DNA of 64,000 nucleotides from ZC4RG29 sp964521255 (GCA_964521255.1 CAZFRM010000020.1:1-64000); one strand, 5' to 3'; positions 16,918 through 26,381 are shown, counted from the first letter of the stretch. A program made the numbers and translations. The notes: generated by a model from the letters alone, not told the origin.

Positions 16918-19512
16918 ATGCAAGTCGTGTTGAGAAGGTTACTGATCATTTTTTTGATTATCAAAGCTGGCGGGGTGTACGGCCAGTCTGCTCTTGAAAC
17001 TAAAGCTTTGAAAGAACTGTCCCGGTATAACTGGACGAAGTGCAAGGACAAGTTCACCAGGGTGCTTTCAAAAGACAGTCTCAGCGTTGGCGGGCATTAC
17101 ATAAAGGCGCTCTACTACTCTTCGGAAAACAATCCCGACATTAACCTTGACACTGCCTACAACAGCCTCGGCACGGCCATGTTTTACTATGATGAACTTT
17201 CCCTTAGACAGCGCGAACGTCTTGCCAGGTTTCCGCTCGATAGTTTTTACCTGAGAAAGTTGCGTCAAAAGATCGATAGCGCAGCGTTTGTACGGGCACG
17301 AAATCTTGATACAGAGGAGTCCTACTTACATTTCCTTGAACATTTCCCTTCTTCCGTTAACTATGGAGATGCCATCCTGTTACTTCACGATGCCGCTTAT
17401 AAGGTAGCCCTTGAGGAAAATACCTATGCGTCTTTTGAGGAATTCCTCAAAAAGTATCCAGACTCCCGGCATAGTCAATCCGCGAAGGATAACTATGACC
17501 GGCTGCTTTTTTATACCAGTACCCGGGATAAGCGCCTTGCCACCTATCAAAAATATGTACGCGAGAACCCGCGATCACCCTACCGGCGAAATGCTGAAGA
17601 ACAAATATTTGAAATATCAACCGCCACCGGCGATCAGAACACTTTCATAGCGTTTATTAACAACTATCCTGATAGTCCTTCTGCATCGAGGGCAAGGAAT
17701 ATTCTTTATTATTTGTTGAAGGATTCTGAGGGAATGCTTGAATATCTGATGACCGATTCCCTAAGAAGCATCCACCAGCTTAATCAAGCTTACCTTGTTC
17801 CTATCTTCTCGGCTGGTCATTTTGGTTTTATGGATTCGAAAGGAGAGGATGTAATTTCACCCGCTTCAACAGAAATAGTTCCTCAATATTTATGTGGAAA
17901 CATAACAGAGGATGTACTTGTAGTGGATGATAAATTAGTATCGAGGAATGGTTCTGTAATCTTTGAGGGGAGCATCGATGAGATTGATGATATTGGACTT
18001 GGTTTTCTCTTCGTTTCATGGAGCGATGGATCACACACTGTTATTCATAAAAGTGGTTTTAGTATAGCGGGAAATGACACCATAGAAGATGTCCATATTC
18101 TTGACGGTCGTTTTATTGCATTAAAAATCAAAGAACACTGGGCATTATATTCACTAAGCGGCCGACTTATCTTAATTCCTGAATGGGACGAAATTAAAAC
18201 AATAGGTGAGGTATTGGCTTTGCGAAAGAATGACGATTGGCGCCTGCTCACGTATGCACTTACAGTTTTGATTGCCGACCAGCAGCTTCCCGATTTTTCG
18301 ATGCAATATGATGATGTTAAAAAGTGGCCCGCCAAAAATTTAATCTGGGCAAAGCGAAATGGTGAAGAAGCTTTACTGGATAGTAACCTGAATGTTTTGT
18401 TTCCATTTGAAAACCGGGAGTTGAAGCCTTTGGGTTTTGGTTTTGAAGCACGCTCGGATAGTAGTGTCAGGATATTTGATTATACCCGCGGTGAGGTGGG
18501 AGAATTTCAGAATATAGTAGCCAATTCGAATTGGCTTGGTGTAAAAGTTGATAGTACATGGCAGCTTTTTGATCCATCATCCAAACACTTTCTTAGCAAA
18601 CCTTTTGACAGCATTTCATTTGCCGGAATTTTTGCTCTTGGTTACAGGCATGACTCCGTGACTGTATTTTTTGATCGACATAAAAATTTAGCTTTTAAAA
18701 ATGCGAAGATTGATTTCCTGGCGGGCAAAGATTCCTCAACTTACTTAGTAGTGATAAATGGCGACAGGCGTTCACTGTTTGACATCGCTGGCAAAAAGTT
18801 GTTTGATTTCAATTTCGATAAAATTGAACCTTCTGAAAAAGGACTTTTTATTGTTTCAAAAAAAGGGAAGAAAGGATTGGTATCCGGCGAAGGAAAAATT
18901 TTGTTGCCTGCTGTTTACGATGCAATAGGCTATGCAGGGGATAAATACTTGTCGTTGCTGAGAGAAACGAAATTTGGTTTATATGATTTAAAAAACAGAA
19001 TCGAGATTAAACCTGCTTATGAAAAAAATCTCAGGGAGTATAATCAGCAACTGATTATTGGATATAAGGGAAGAACCTGCGGTATAATTGATACCAGCAA
19101 TAAAATAATCATCCCATTTGAATATGAGAACATACAATACTGGAATGATACTGCAGCCTTTGTTCAAAAAAATTCATTGTGGCAATTATTAGAAATAAAA
19201 ACAAAAAAAATTGTTACTGATCAGATCAAAACAATTGCGTTCGTGACTGACACACCCGCAGAGAAAGTTGCGATAGCACAAGAAAATAATGCATTTGGCG
19301 TGATTAGTTCTTCGAGAGGCATTGTGTTACCCTTTTCTTTCACCGATATAGTCAATGTCGGTTCAAAAGAAGACCCCCTTTACTTTACCGAAAAGCATGT
19401 GGAGGAGGCCCAAATTTTTGTTATTATTTACTATGATAAAAATGGCAGGTTGTTGCGTCGGCAGGTATTTGAACCGGAGGAATATGAAAAAATATATTGC
19501 TCGAATAATTAA
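16918..19512 (+). CDS. Exported WG-repeat protein with TPR-like N-terminus (864 aa)
   Basis: ATG 16918 begins a typical signal peptide (MQVVLRRLLIIFLIIKAGGVYG). Residues about 30-270 form TPR-like helical repeats (FEEFLKKYPDS, YVRENPRSP, FINNYPDSPSASRAR). The rest is WG beta repeats of the form F/YGfiDs.Gk.viP..yd, clear at FGFMDSKGEDVISP, GLVSGEGKILLPAVYDAI, FGLYDLKNRIEIKPAYE and CGIIDTSNKIIIPFEYE. Such proteins are usually envelope-associated binding platforms with no known catalysis. A TAGTTTTG box (16901-16908) lies only 10 bp before the start, hinting at a very short leader. Confidence 0.88.
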   Translation: MQVVLRRLLIIFLIIKAGGVYGQSALETKALKELSRYNWTKCKDKFTRVLSKDSLSVGGHYIKALYYSSENNPDINLDTAYNSLGTAMFYYDELSLRQRERLARFPLDSFYLRKLRQKIDSAAFVRARNLDTEESYLHFLEHFPSSVNYGDAILLLHDAAYKVALEENTYASFEEFLKKYPDSRHSQSAKDNYDRLLFYTSTRDKRLATYQKYVRENPRSPYRRNAEEQIFEISTATGDQNTFIAFINNYPDSPSASRARNILYYLLKDSEGMLEYLMTDSLRSIHQLNQAYLVPIFSAGHFGFMDSKGEDVISPASTEIVPQYLCGNITEDVLVVDDKLVSRNGSVIFEGSIDEIDDIGLGFLFVSWSDGSHTVIHKSGFSIAGNDTIEDVHILDGRFIALKIKEHWALYSLSGRLILIPEWDEIKTIGEVLALRKNDDWRLLTYALTVLIADQQLPDFSMQYDDVKKWPAKNLIWAKRNGEEALLDSNLNVLFPFENRELKPLGFGFEARSDSSVRIFDYTRGEVGEFQNIVANSNWLGVKVDSTWQLFDPSSKHFLSKPFDSISFAGIFALGYRHDSVTVFFDRHKNLAFKNAKIDFLAGKDSSTYLVVINGDRRSLFDIAGKKLFDFNFDKIEPSEKGLFIVSKKGKKGLVSGEGKILLPAVYDAIGYAGDKYLSLLRETKFGLYDLKNRIEIKPAYEKNLREYNQQLIIGYKGRTCGIIDTSNKIIIPFEYENIQYWNDTAAFVQKNSLWQLLEIKTKKIVTDQIKTIAFVTDTPAEKVAIAQENNAFGVISSSRGIVLPFSFTDIVNVGSKEDPLYFTEKHVEEAQIFVIIYYDKNGRLLRRQVFEPEEYEKIYCSNN

Positions 19513-19563
19513 TACAGATTTAAAATTCGGAATAGTATATTGTACCTTTTAACAGGTACCCCT

Positions 19564-21198
19564 ATGGTCAGAAATATTGCATGGCTTCTATTTTCCACAT
19601 TAGTAACGATAGGATATGCGCAGGAAAGTCGGCCACGTCTTGTAGTAGGCATTGTGGTGGATCAGATGCGTTATGAATATCTCGAAAGATTTCAACCTAA
19701 GTTTGGAGAGGGTGGATTCAAGCGAATGATGAATGGAGGTTTTAATTTGAAGAACGCCCATTATAATTATGTGCCCACCATTACCGGTCCAGGCCATGCA
19801 TCGATTTTTACAGGTACAACACCTGCCGTTCATGGAATTATCGGCAATGATTGGTATGACAAAAATTTAAAACGTGGCGTAAATTGTGTTGGTGATCCGA
19901 CGCGTGAATCTGTGGGAGTAAAAAGTAAGGAAGGTCATGTTTCTCCCTGGCGATTATTATCCACCACCATTACAGACGAATTAAAACTTGCTACGCAAAA
20001 AAGATCAAAAGTAATCGGTATCTCTATTAAAGACAGAGGGGCTGTGCTTCCGGCGGGTCACATGGCTGATGGTGCTTATTGGTTTGAGGATGCCTCAGGT
20101 ACATTTATTTCCAGCACGTATTATCTTTCCAAACTCCCAACATGGGTTGAGACTTTTAACAAACAGGGATTGCCCGCAAAATATTTATCACAACCCTGGA
20201 CTACACTTTATCCTATAGAGCAATATGTTGAAAGCGGGCCTGATGATAGTCCGTATGAAGTCAAGCTGGCCGGCAAAGCGAAGCCTGTCTTTCCTTATAA
20301 ATATGAGGTTAACGACAAGACAGGTTATAGTGCATTAAAGGTCACACCTTTTTGCAATGATTTCCTTACAGAATTTGCCAAGTCTGCTATTGAAGGCGAA
20401 AAACTTGGGCAAGGAGCTTACACTGATTTTCTTACTATTTCTTATTCAACTACAGATGCCATCGGTCATGCTACAGGGCCAAATTCAGTAGAGATCGAAG
20501 ATGTCTACCTAAGATTGGATAAGAACATTGAAGATATTCTTAAGCGATTGGATGAAAAAGTAGGAGAGGGTAACTATGTTGTTTTTATTACCGCTGATCA
20601 TGCCGTATCGGATGTGGCGCAATACTTAAAAGACAATAGAATACCAGCGGGATATTTTAGTGGTGCCTTCGTTGAATCTGGTTTGAAAGAATATCTTAAG
20701 AAATATTTTCCCGATCGGGATCTGATTGAAAAGATCAGCAATGATCAGATTTTTTTTAACAGTGATTTATTCCAAACCAATCCCAGAAATTCAGGTGTGG
20801 AATTTTTGATTGCCTCTGAGTTGATTGCTAAATATATGCTCACCATTGACGGTGTTGCCAATGTGTTTACAGAAAGTGTTATAAGACAAGGCCGTTATGA
20901 TGAAAGTGGAATAAAGGGAATGGTAATCCGTGGTCATCATGCAAAACGTTCAGGCGATATTTCTTTTGTATTAGAACCCGGCTGGTATTCGGCAGGCCAG
21001 GTTCCCGGAACAACACACGGTTCTCCTTATACGTATGACACCCACATCCCCATACTTTTCTATGGAAGTGGAATAAAGAAAGGCTCATCAGTACGTTATC
21101 ATACCATTACCGATATTGCTCCAACCCTCTCGATATTACTTAAAATAAAATTTCCCAGTGGATGCACCGGCCAGCCGGTAGCTGAGTTGTTTGAGTAA
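19564..21198 (+). CDS. pafA: PafA-type alkaline phosphatase (544 aa)
   Basis: A secreted phosphomonoesterase of the alkaline phosphatase superfamily that scavenges phosphate from organic phosphomonoesters. Nucleophile Thr74 (TITGPGHAS) and Asn95 (IGNDWYDK) have the same 21-residue spacing as Thr79/Asn100 of characterised PafA. Lys156 and Arg158 (SIKDRG) match its Lys162/Arg164 pair that contacts the phosphate. Metal ligands appear in VVDQMR, STTDAIGHATG and ITADHA. A signal peptide starts at ATG 19564, preferred over 19540. A structured 114-bp repeat begins 10 bp after the stop. The gene follows the WG-repeat gene closely on the same strand. Confidence 0.93.
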   Translation: MVRNIAWLLFSTLVTIGYAQESRPRLVVGIVVDQMRYEYLERFQPKFGEGGFKRMMNGGFNLKNAHYNYVPTITGPGHASIFTGTTPAVHGIIGNDWYDKNLKRGVNCVGDPTRESVGVKSKEGHVSPWRLLSTTITDELKLATQKRSKVIGISIKDRGAVLPAGHMADGAYWFEDASGTFISSTYYLSKLPTWVETFNKQGLPAKYLSQPWTTLYPIEQYVESGPDDSPYEVKLAGKAKPVFPYKYEVNDKTGYSALKVTPFCNDFLTEFAKSAIEGEKLGQGAYTDFLTISYSTTDAIGHATGPNSVEIEDVYLRLDKNIEDILKRLDEKVGEGNYVVFITADHAVSDVAQYLKDNRIPAGYFSGAFVESGLKEYLKKYFPDRDLIEKISNDQIFFNSDLFQTNPRNSGVEFLIASELIAKYMLTIDGVANVFTESVIRQGRYDESGIKGMVIRGHHAKRSGDISFVLEPGWYSAGQVPGTTHGSPYTYDTHIPILFYGSGIKKGSSVRYHTITDIAPTLSILLKIKFPSGCTGQPVAELFE

Positions 21199-21207
21199 AG
21201 TTATCAG

Positions 21208-21321
21208 TTAAGGGCATCTCTAAAAACCTCCGCTGTCCTTCTCCTTTCGGAGAAGGGAAGGGATGAGCCTGCCTGCTGCAAGCAGGGCCAATAAAAAAAT
21301 AGTTTTTAGAGATGCCCTTAA
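21208..21321 (+). repeat. 114-bp structured repeat element, copy 1
   Basis: Perfect 19-bp terminal inverted repeats: TTAAGGGCATCTCTAAAAA (21208-21226) and its complement (21303-21321). Inside are hairpins CCTTCTCC-TTTC-GGAGAAGG (21237-21256) and CCTGCT-GCA-AGCAGG (21272-21286). A further 12-bp inverted pair flanks it (21198-21209 and 21330-21341). Copy 2 is at 54434-54547. The element is sense-oriented in the 3' region of the PafA gene. Confidence 0.92.
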
Positions 21322-21372
21322 TAGTTGAAAACTGATAACTTATAACCGATAACTTAATAACTATTAACCTAA

Positions 21373-22782
21373 ATGGAAGAGAAGAATTTTAAGCCTGTAC
21401 TCGGCCTCTGGGATGGTACTATGCTCGTAGCCGGATCGATGATCGGATCAGGCATTTTTATCGTTAGCGCTGACATGGTTCGAAATGTGGGAAGTTCCGG
21501 ATGGCTCATTGCAGTGTGGGCTATCACCGGTTTCATGACCATCACGGCTGCAGTAAGTTATGGTGAGTTAAGTGGTATGTTTCCGAAAGCCGGTGGTCAG
21601 TATGTTTACCTTCGCGAAGCCTACAACCCCCTAATTGCATTTTTATATGGATGGAGTTTCTTTGCTGTTATTCAAACGGGTACTATCGCTGCTGTTGGTG
21701 TGGCGTTTGCCAAGTTCATGGCGTATCTCGTACCTGCAGTCAGGGAAGATATTGTTCTTGCCGATATTGGATTTCTAAAAATTTCACCGGCTCAACTGGT
21801 TTCCATTCTTGTAATTATAGTGCTTACCTATATCAATTCAAGAGGTGTTAAAGAAGGAAAGGTCATTCAAACTACATTCACTGTTACTAAAATATTGAGT
21901 CTCTTTGCACTCATCGCTTTTGGATTGATCTTGATGAACGCCGAAGTGTGGAAGGCAAACTGGACTGATCCATGGAACCTTCATCATTTGAGCGCTGATG
22001 GTGGAATGGAAAAATATCTAACCGCGGCTGCGTTTGGTGCTATCGCAGCTGCTATGGTTGGTTCGCTTTTCAGCAGCGACGCATGGAACAGCGTGACTTT
22101 CATAGCGGGGGAAATGAAGAACCCACAACGTAATATCGGACTGAGCCTGTTCCTGGGTACCTTGTTAGTTTGTATTGTGTACATCCTTGCAAACATCATG
22201 TTTACCGCTGTTCTTCCTATGCATGATATTGCCTTTGCAGAAAAAGATCGTGTGGGGGTAGCGGTTTCAAATGTAATCTTCGGTGATGTGGGTACGATCA
22301 TCATCGCGTTGATGATCATGGTATCTACATTTGGTTGTAACAATGGATTGATCCTTGCCGGTGCACGCGTGTATTTTACTATGGCGCGCGACGGTTTATT
22401 TTTTCGTCATGTAGGTGAGTTGAATAAATTTGCTGTTCCTCAGCGTGCATTATGGATTCAATGTTTGTTAGCCTGTATCTGGAGTATCAGTGGAAAGTAT
22501 GGCGATCTGTTGGATATGATCTCTTGTGTGGTAGTTATGTTTTATATTCTCACCATCATTGGAATTTTTGTTTTAAGAAAGAGCAAACCAGATATTGCCC
22601 GCCCTTATCGTGCATTCGGTTATCCTGTACTTCCTATAATTTATATTGTAATGGGCCTGACGTTTTGTGTACTGCTGGTGATATACAAACCAACGTATAC
22701 CTGGCCTGGATTAATAATTGTTTCGCTGGGGATTCCGCTTTATTATTTTGCTATTCATCAGAAGAAAGTTCATTCCAACTGA
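21373..22782 (+). CDS. APC-superfamily amino acid permease (469 aa)
   Basis: A cytoplasmic-membrane amino acid transporter with about 12 transmembrane helices. The unwound first helix carries the substrate-binding GSMIGSGIFI signature (about 21-30), and GELSGMFPKAGGQYVYL is the conserved loop after helix 2. The family symports or exchanges amino acids; the substrate is not readable, although the layout resembles the Bacteroidota LAT/AdiC-like group. Its 3' end overlaps the convergent reductase gene by 13 bp. Confidence 0.92.
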   Translation: MEEKNFKPVLGLWDGTMLVAGSMIGSGIFIVSADMVRNVGSSGWLIAVWAITGFMTITAAVSYGELSGMFPKAGGQYVYLREAYNPLIAFLYGWSFFAVIQTGTIAAVGVAFAKFMAYLVPAVREDIVLADIGFLKISPAQLVSILVIIVLTYINSRGVKEGKVIQTTFTVTKILSLFALIAFGLILMNAEVWKANWTDPWNLHHLSADGGMEKYLTAAAFGAIAAAMVGSLFSSDAWNSVTFIAGEMKNPQRNIGLSLFLGTLLVCIVYILANIMFTAVLPMHDIAFAEKDRVGVAVSNVIFGDVGTIIIALMIMVSTFGCNNGLILAGARVYFTMARDGLFFRHVGELNKFAVPQRALWIQCLLACIWSISGKYGDLLDMISCVVVMFYILTIIGIFVLRKSKPDIARPYRAFGYPVLPIIYIVMGLTFCVLLVIYKPTYTWPGLIIVSLGIPLYYFAIHQKKVHSN

Positions 22783-23663
22783 GAAGCGACAATAGCAAGG
22801 CCTTCTTCAAATGAATGAGGCTCATAACCAAGTTGAACACGTGCCTTTTCAATGATGAATCCTGTCTTCGGTGGCCTTCGTGCCGGCTGTGTAAATGCTG
22901 TTGAATCGGTTTCAGTAATAAAAGATTCATCGAGATGAAAATACCGGGCCGTTTTGATTGCTATTTGATAAGGGTTTAGAAAATCCTTCCCGGAAATGTG
23001 AAAGATCCCTTTAGCTTTTTTTCTTGCTGCAAGATAACATCCCATGGCAAGGTCTTCTGCCAGCGTAGGCGTTCGCCATTGATCGCTCACTACACGAATG
23101 TTCTTCTTCGCTTCCAGACTACTCTTCACCCAAAGAACAATATTCGTACGGCTCATGTCTTCCGTTACACCATAGACTAAAACTGTTCGTATGATGCACC
23201 ACGATATCGAACTTTTTAATAATAGCTCTTCAGCAGCAAGTTTGCTTGAACCATAATAACTGATGGGATTTGGTTTTGCATTTTCATCCAGCGGACCGTA
23301 CGTGCCGTCGAAAATAAAATCAGTAGAAAGGTGAATGAGATGTGTGTCTATTTTGGAACATGCATTAATCAGATTTTCTACCGATAACACATTTGCTTTC
23401 CAACAAGCTTCGTGATTTAATTCACATTCATCAACCTGTGTCATCGCAGCGGTGTTGATGATCACATCCGGATGAGTAGCCATTAATACACCGTTAACCT
23501 CATCTGCATTGGTGATGTCCATTAAATGAAATTCTCCTCGCGTGAGTGTGGGGATAAGTTTATTTCTTGCTGTAGCTATCAAAGAAACATCATCGTCTTT
23601 TTGTAAAAGGGCGACAAGTTTTTGTCCCAACAAACCATTTGCACCGGTTATAAGAATTTTCAT
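22770..23663 (-). CDS. RmlD-like NAD(P)-dependent sugar-nucleotide reductase (297 aa)
   Basis: An SDR-extended fold of the dTDP-4-dehydrorhamnose reductase family. The nucleotide-binding loop is ITGANGLLGQKL at the very N-terminus, the catalytic Tyr-Lys pair is in ISYYGSSKLAAEE, and STDFIFDGTYGPLDENA is the conserved active-site stretch. No rmlA, rmlB or rmlC gene is nearby, so rhamnose synthesis is not shown by context and related activities are possible. The enzyme is cytosolic. It overlaps the permease gene tail-to-tail. Confidence 0.85.
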   Translation of the reverse strand: MKILITGANGLLGQKLVALLQKDDDVSLIATARNKLIPTLTRGEFHLMDITNADEVNGVLMATHPDVIINTAAMTQVDECELNHEACWKANVLSVENLINACSKIDTHLIHLSTDFIFDGTYGPLDENAKPNPISYYGSSKLAAEELLLKSSISWCIIRTVLVYGVTEDMSRTNIVLWVKSSLEAKKNIRVVSDQWRTPTLAEDLAMGCYLAARKKAKGIFHISGKDFLNPYQIAIKTARYFHLDESFITETDSTAFTQPARRPPKTGFIIEKARVQLGYEPHSFEEGLAIVASQLE

Positions 23664-23706
23664 GTGATTTAATGATTGAAAAAAATTTAGGATAGACCTT
23701 TAAGTG

Positions 23707-24531
23707 TTATGGTTTACCCAATTTCTTAAGCGATATATTATTGAGTAACGATTTCATCTGCATAATCGCTACGCGGTTTAATTGCGTAAGCCTTTCAGTT
23801 TGCGACAAACCCTGGTGAATAAGAACAGCATTAATACTTTCCAGGTTAGACAGCACTACTAATTGTTCGAGACTTGCATGGTCACGTATGTTTCCATCAA
23901 GTTTTGGATTTTGCTCACGCCATTCTTTGGCGGTTTTACCAAATAAGGAAACATTAAGCAAATCTGCTTCGTTGGCATAAGTAAAATTGATTTGCGTTTT
24001 ACTCAGCGTGGGTGGAAGAAGTTTTTCTTTGATAGCATCCGTATGGATTCGATAATTTACTTTTGCCAGCGTCCGTTGTAAGTTCCAATCTAATTTCAGC
24101 CGGTTGTTTTCATCATCTTTCAGCCGTTGAAATTCTTTGATAAGGTAGAGTTTGAATTCTGCACTAAGCCAACTGCCAAACTCAAATGCGATATCACGGT
24201 GCGCAAAAGTGCCTCCCCTGTACCTTCCTGATTTTGAAATTAAGCCAATTGCATTGGTTGATTCTATCCATTTCTTGGGAGATAACCAAAAGCTATTTAA
24301 TCCAGCCTGTTTTTTAAACCCCTCGAATTCGAGGGGTTTAAAATTGGGATTGTTTATTTGCTCCCAAATGCCCAGAAACTCAATGGTATTCCGATTTCTT
24401 AGCCAGTTTGTGATGATTGATTCATCTCCAAAACTCTTTATCATATCCGTCAAAGAAATGTAATCGGTGTCAAGATGGTTTATAATGGTGATCGAAGCCC
24501 CTTTAACTGTAATTGATTTACTTTCTGGCAT
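23707..24531 (-). CDS. KilA-N domain protein (274 aa)
   Basis: KilA-N DNA-binding domains are found in phage and large-virus proteins and in chromosomal genes of Bacteroidota. Visible hallmarks are DYISLTDMIKSFG, ITNWLRNRNTIEFLGIWEQI and GRYRGGTFAHRDIAFEFGSW near residue 115-134. The C-terminal half is helical (LKDDENNRLKLDWNLQRTLA) and ends in a basic KKLGKP. ATG 24531 is used; a TTG lies 15 nt upstream. The part of the gene encoding NFKPLEFEGFKK is a perfect 32-bp palindrome (24312-24343). The target is unknown. Confidence 0.85.
   Translation of the reverse strand: MPESKSITVKGASITIINHLDTDYISLTDMIKSFGDESIITNWLRNRNTIEFLGIWEQINNPNFKPLEFEGFKKQAGLNSFWLSPKKWIESTNAIGLISKSGRYRGGTFAHRDIAFEFGSWLSAEFKLYLIKEFQRLKDDENNRLKLDWNLQRTLAKVNYRIHTDAIKEKLLPPTLSKTQINFTYANEADLLNVSLFGKTAKEWREQNPKLDGNIRDHASLEQLVVLSNLESINAVLIHQGLSQTERLTQLNRVAIMQMKSLLNNISLKKLGKP
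24312..24343. repeat. Perfect 32-bp palindrome inside the KilA-N gene
   Basis: Sixteen bases on each side of the axis between 24327 and 24328 are exact complements (centre GAATTC, flanked by CCCCTC and GAGGGG, then TTTTAAA-type ends). It is in frame within the coding sequence. Confidence 0.95.
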
Positions 24532-24594
24532 GGATATATTTTTCAACTATTCTTCCTGCTAACTTGATTTGGTGTAAGTATTATCCGTTCATCG

Positions 24595-25461
24595 TCAGTT
24601 AGCTGGATAAACATAACCATACAACTTCTCAATTTTCTTCTTTGACAATTCCTCCACTTTTACAGTCATACGTATATCGTCTAATGGACGATCCGATTCA
24701 TCAACTGGTTGTTCAGCAATCCAGTCAATGATTTCAATACCTTTAATTACTTTTCCGAATACGGTATATCCACCATCAAGATGGGGCGCCCCGCCAATGG
24801 TCTCGTAAACAGCCAGCCTTTCTTCAGAAACATCTTTTTCCACTTTCAATCCGGTTTCTCTTTCAATTCTACCTTTCAGGCTAAATACTTTTGCTTCGTA
24901 TGCTTTCATATCGCCTGACTGATAAAGCCTGGAAAGCGTATCGAACAATGCTTCATTACCTGGAATCATAAGAATTTGCTGAAGACCTTTGTTGAGAAGA
25001 ACTTGATCAACTTTTAATTCTTCCGGTTTAAATTTTTTTCCCTGAACAATATAAAACTGACTACCACTGGATGCTTTGGAAGGGTTTTGCTCGTCACCCA
25101 AACGTGCCGCAGACAAAACACCTCTTTCATGAAAAAATTTAGGATTGATCTCCGCATCAATGGTATAACCCGGACCACCATTGCCAAGCCGATCGCCGAG
25201 CTTTGCACGTTTTGAATTAGGATCGCCTCCCTGGATCATAAATTCTTTTATCACCCGGTGGAACAGGAGACTGTCAAAATAATGTTCTTTTGCCAGCTTG
25301 ATGAAATTAGCCTTATGCTTCGGGGTTTCATCATAGAGAAGGACAACCATTTCGCCATATTTTGTTTTGATGGTTACCACATGATCTTTATTTTGAGCAC
25401 AACTGGTTACAATACAGTATGTGAAAATCAGGGATGCGAATACGAAAACAGGCTTTGCCAT
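24595..25461 (-). CDS. Lipoprotein cyclophilin-type peptidyl-prolyl isomerase (288 aa)
   Basis: Catalyses proline cis-trans isomerisation in envelope proteins. ATG 25461 gives a lipoprotein signal (FASLIFTYCIVTSC, Cys as lipidated residue); an upstream in-frame ATG (25527) would bury it. The cyclophilin core is visible: FHRVIKEFMIQGGDP, ASSGSQFYIVQGKKF and GYTVFGKVIKGIEIID. About 90 residues, rich in charged helix, are inserted between the SQFYIV strand and the HLDGGYTVFG strand, an insertion that seems usual in Bacteroidota homologues. It lies downstream of msrB on the same strand. Confidence 0.9.
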   Translation of the reverse strand: MAKPVFVFASLIFTYCIVTSCAQNKDHVVTIKTKYGEMVVLLYDETPKHKANFIKLAKEHYFDSLLFHRVIKEFMIQGGDPNSKRAKLGDRLGNGGPGYTIDAEINPKFFHERGVLSAARLGDEQNPSKASSGSQFYIVQGKKFKPEELKVDQVLLNKGLQQILMIPGNEALFDTLSRLYQSGDMKAYEAKVFSLKGRIERETGLKVEKDVSEERLAVYETIGGAPHLDGGYTVFGKVIKGIEIIDWIAEQPVDESDRPLDDIRMTVKVEELSKKKIEKLYGYVYPAN

Positions 25462-25639
25462 ACCAAATAAATTTAATTCTCCTGTGCGTCCGGTAATAAC
25501 GACTTTACCGTTTATGCATGACCACAAATCTAATAAACTATTCCACTGTTGAAAAAATAGCCTGGGATTCTTTAATAAAACTTTGCTGCCTGCAAAAATA
25601 GTTTAAGATACCCTTACCTGATAAGGTATCATTGAATTT

Positions 25640-26137
25640 CTAGTCCTCTTTCTTAAAGTCAATTGATGTTGAATTTACGCAGTAACGCAGGCCCGTAAGG
25701 GTAGGCCCATCGTCAAACAAGTGGCCCAGGTGAGAGCCACAGCGCGCGCAAAGAATTTCAGTGCGCACCATGCCGTGTGAACGGTCTTCAACTTTCTTAA
25801 CTTTTCCACCGGCTATCTCTTTGTCGAAACTAGGCCAGCCGCAGTTTGAATCGAATTTCATTTCTGAAGTGAAGAGCTCGACGCCACAACCGGCACAGGA
25901 GTAAACTCCTTTTTCTTTATGAAGATTATATTTTCCCGTAAAGGGTCTGTCCGTTCCTTTTTCTCTTAGTATATAGTATTGCTCCGGTGTGAGCATGGCT
26001 TTCCATTCTTCATCGGTTCGTTTGATAACAGTGCCATCATCTTTTGAAGGTTTTTGTTTTTCCATATCCTGCGACTGACTGTTACCTGAACAGGAAAACA
26101 GTATTGTAATAGCGATCAGTAAAAGCAACTTTTGCAT
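25640..26137 (-). CDS. msrB: Peptide-methionine (R)-S-oxide reductase, lipoprotein (165 aa)
   Basis: Reduces the R epimer of methionine sulfoxide in oxidised proteins. Two zinc-binding CxxC pairs are visible (CAGCGVE, CARCGSH) and the catalytic Cys is in LRYCVNSTSIDF. An N-terminal lipobox (ITILFSC) indicates membrane anchoring, so it acts on envelope proteins. No MsrA domain is fused or adjacent. A lipoprotein prolyl isomerase follows on the same strand, suggesting a small envelope-protein maintenance pair. Confidence 0.95.
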   Translation of the reverse strand: MQKLLLLIAITILFSCSGNSQSQDMEKQKPSKDDGTVIKRTDEEWKAMLTPEQYYILREKGTDRPFTGKYNLHKEKGVYSCAGCGVELFTSEMKFDSNCGWPSFDKEIAGGKVKKVEDRSHGMVRTEILCARCGSHLGHLFDDGPTLTGLRYCVNSTSIDFKKED

Positions 26138-26320
26138 GGTTCTTCGATTTATAAATCCAAACGTTAATGACCAAATTTTAGTTTTTGAAAATTGTCGCGG
26201 ACGTTACAAAGTGCTACAATTTTATGGCGGAAGATGCTACTGTAAGCAACTCCAATACATACGTAAAATTGAAGCATGGCGGATTTTTTACCTATTAATT
26301 CAGGAAATATTGTGAGTGTA

Positions 26321-26349
26321 TTTGATATTTATTTAATGGGTTATCTTTG
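26321..26349 (+). promoter_or_regulatory. Candidate Bacteroidota promoter
   Basis: TTTG (26321-26324) and a perfect TAnnTTTG match, TATCTTTG (26342-26349), are separated by 17 bp. The expected transcript start is about 25 bp before the ATG at 26382, which supports that start. The rest of the 26138-26381 gap shows nothing else I can name. Confidence 0.5.
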
Positions 26350-26381
26350 AATTTTTGTGCGCCAGGCAGCTGGGCAGAGTG

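Noticed and set aside
20879..21088. Small minus-strand frames inside the PafA gene and similar shadows elsewhere
   Set aside because: They are antisense to clear coding sequence and have no signal, domain or upstream promoter.
25607..25630. Terminator between msrB and the prolyl isomerase gene
   Set aside because: GATACC/GGTATC arms exist, but the stem is bulged and the T run is poor; not strong enough to call.
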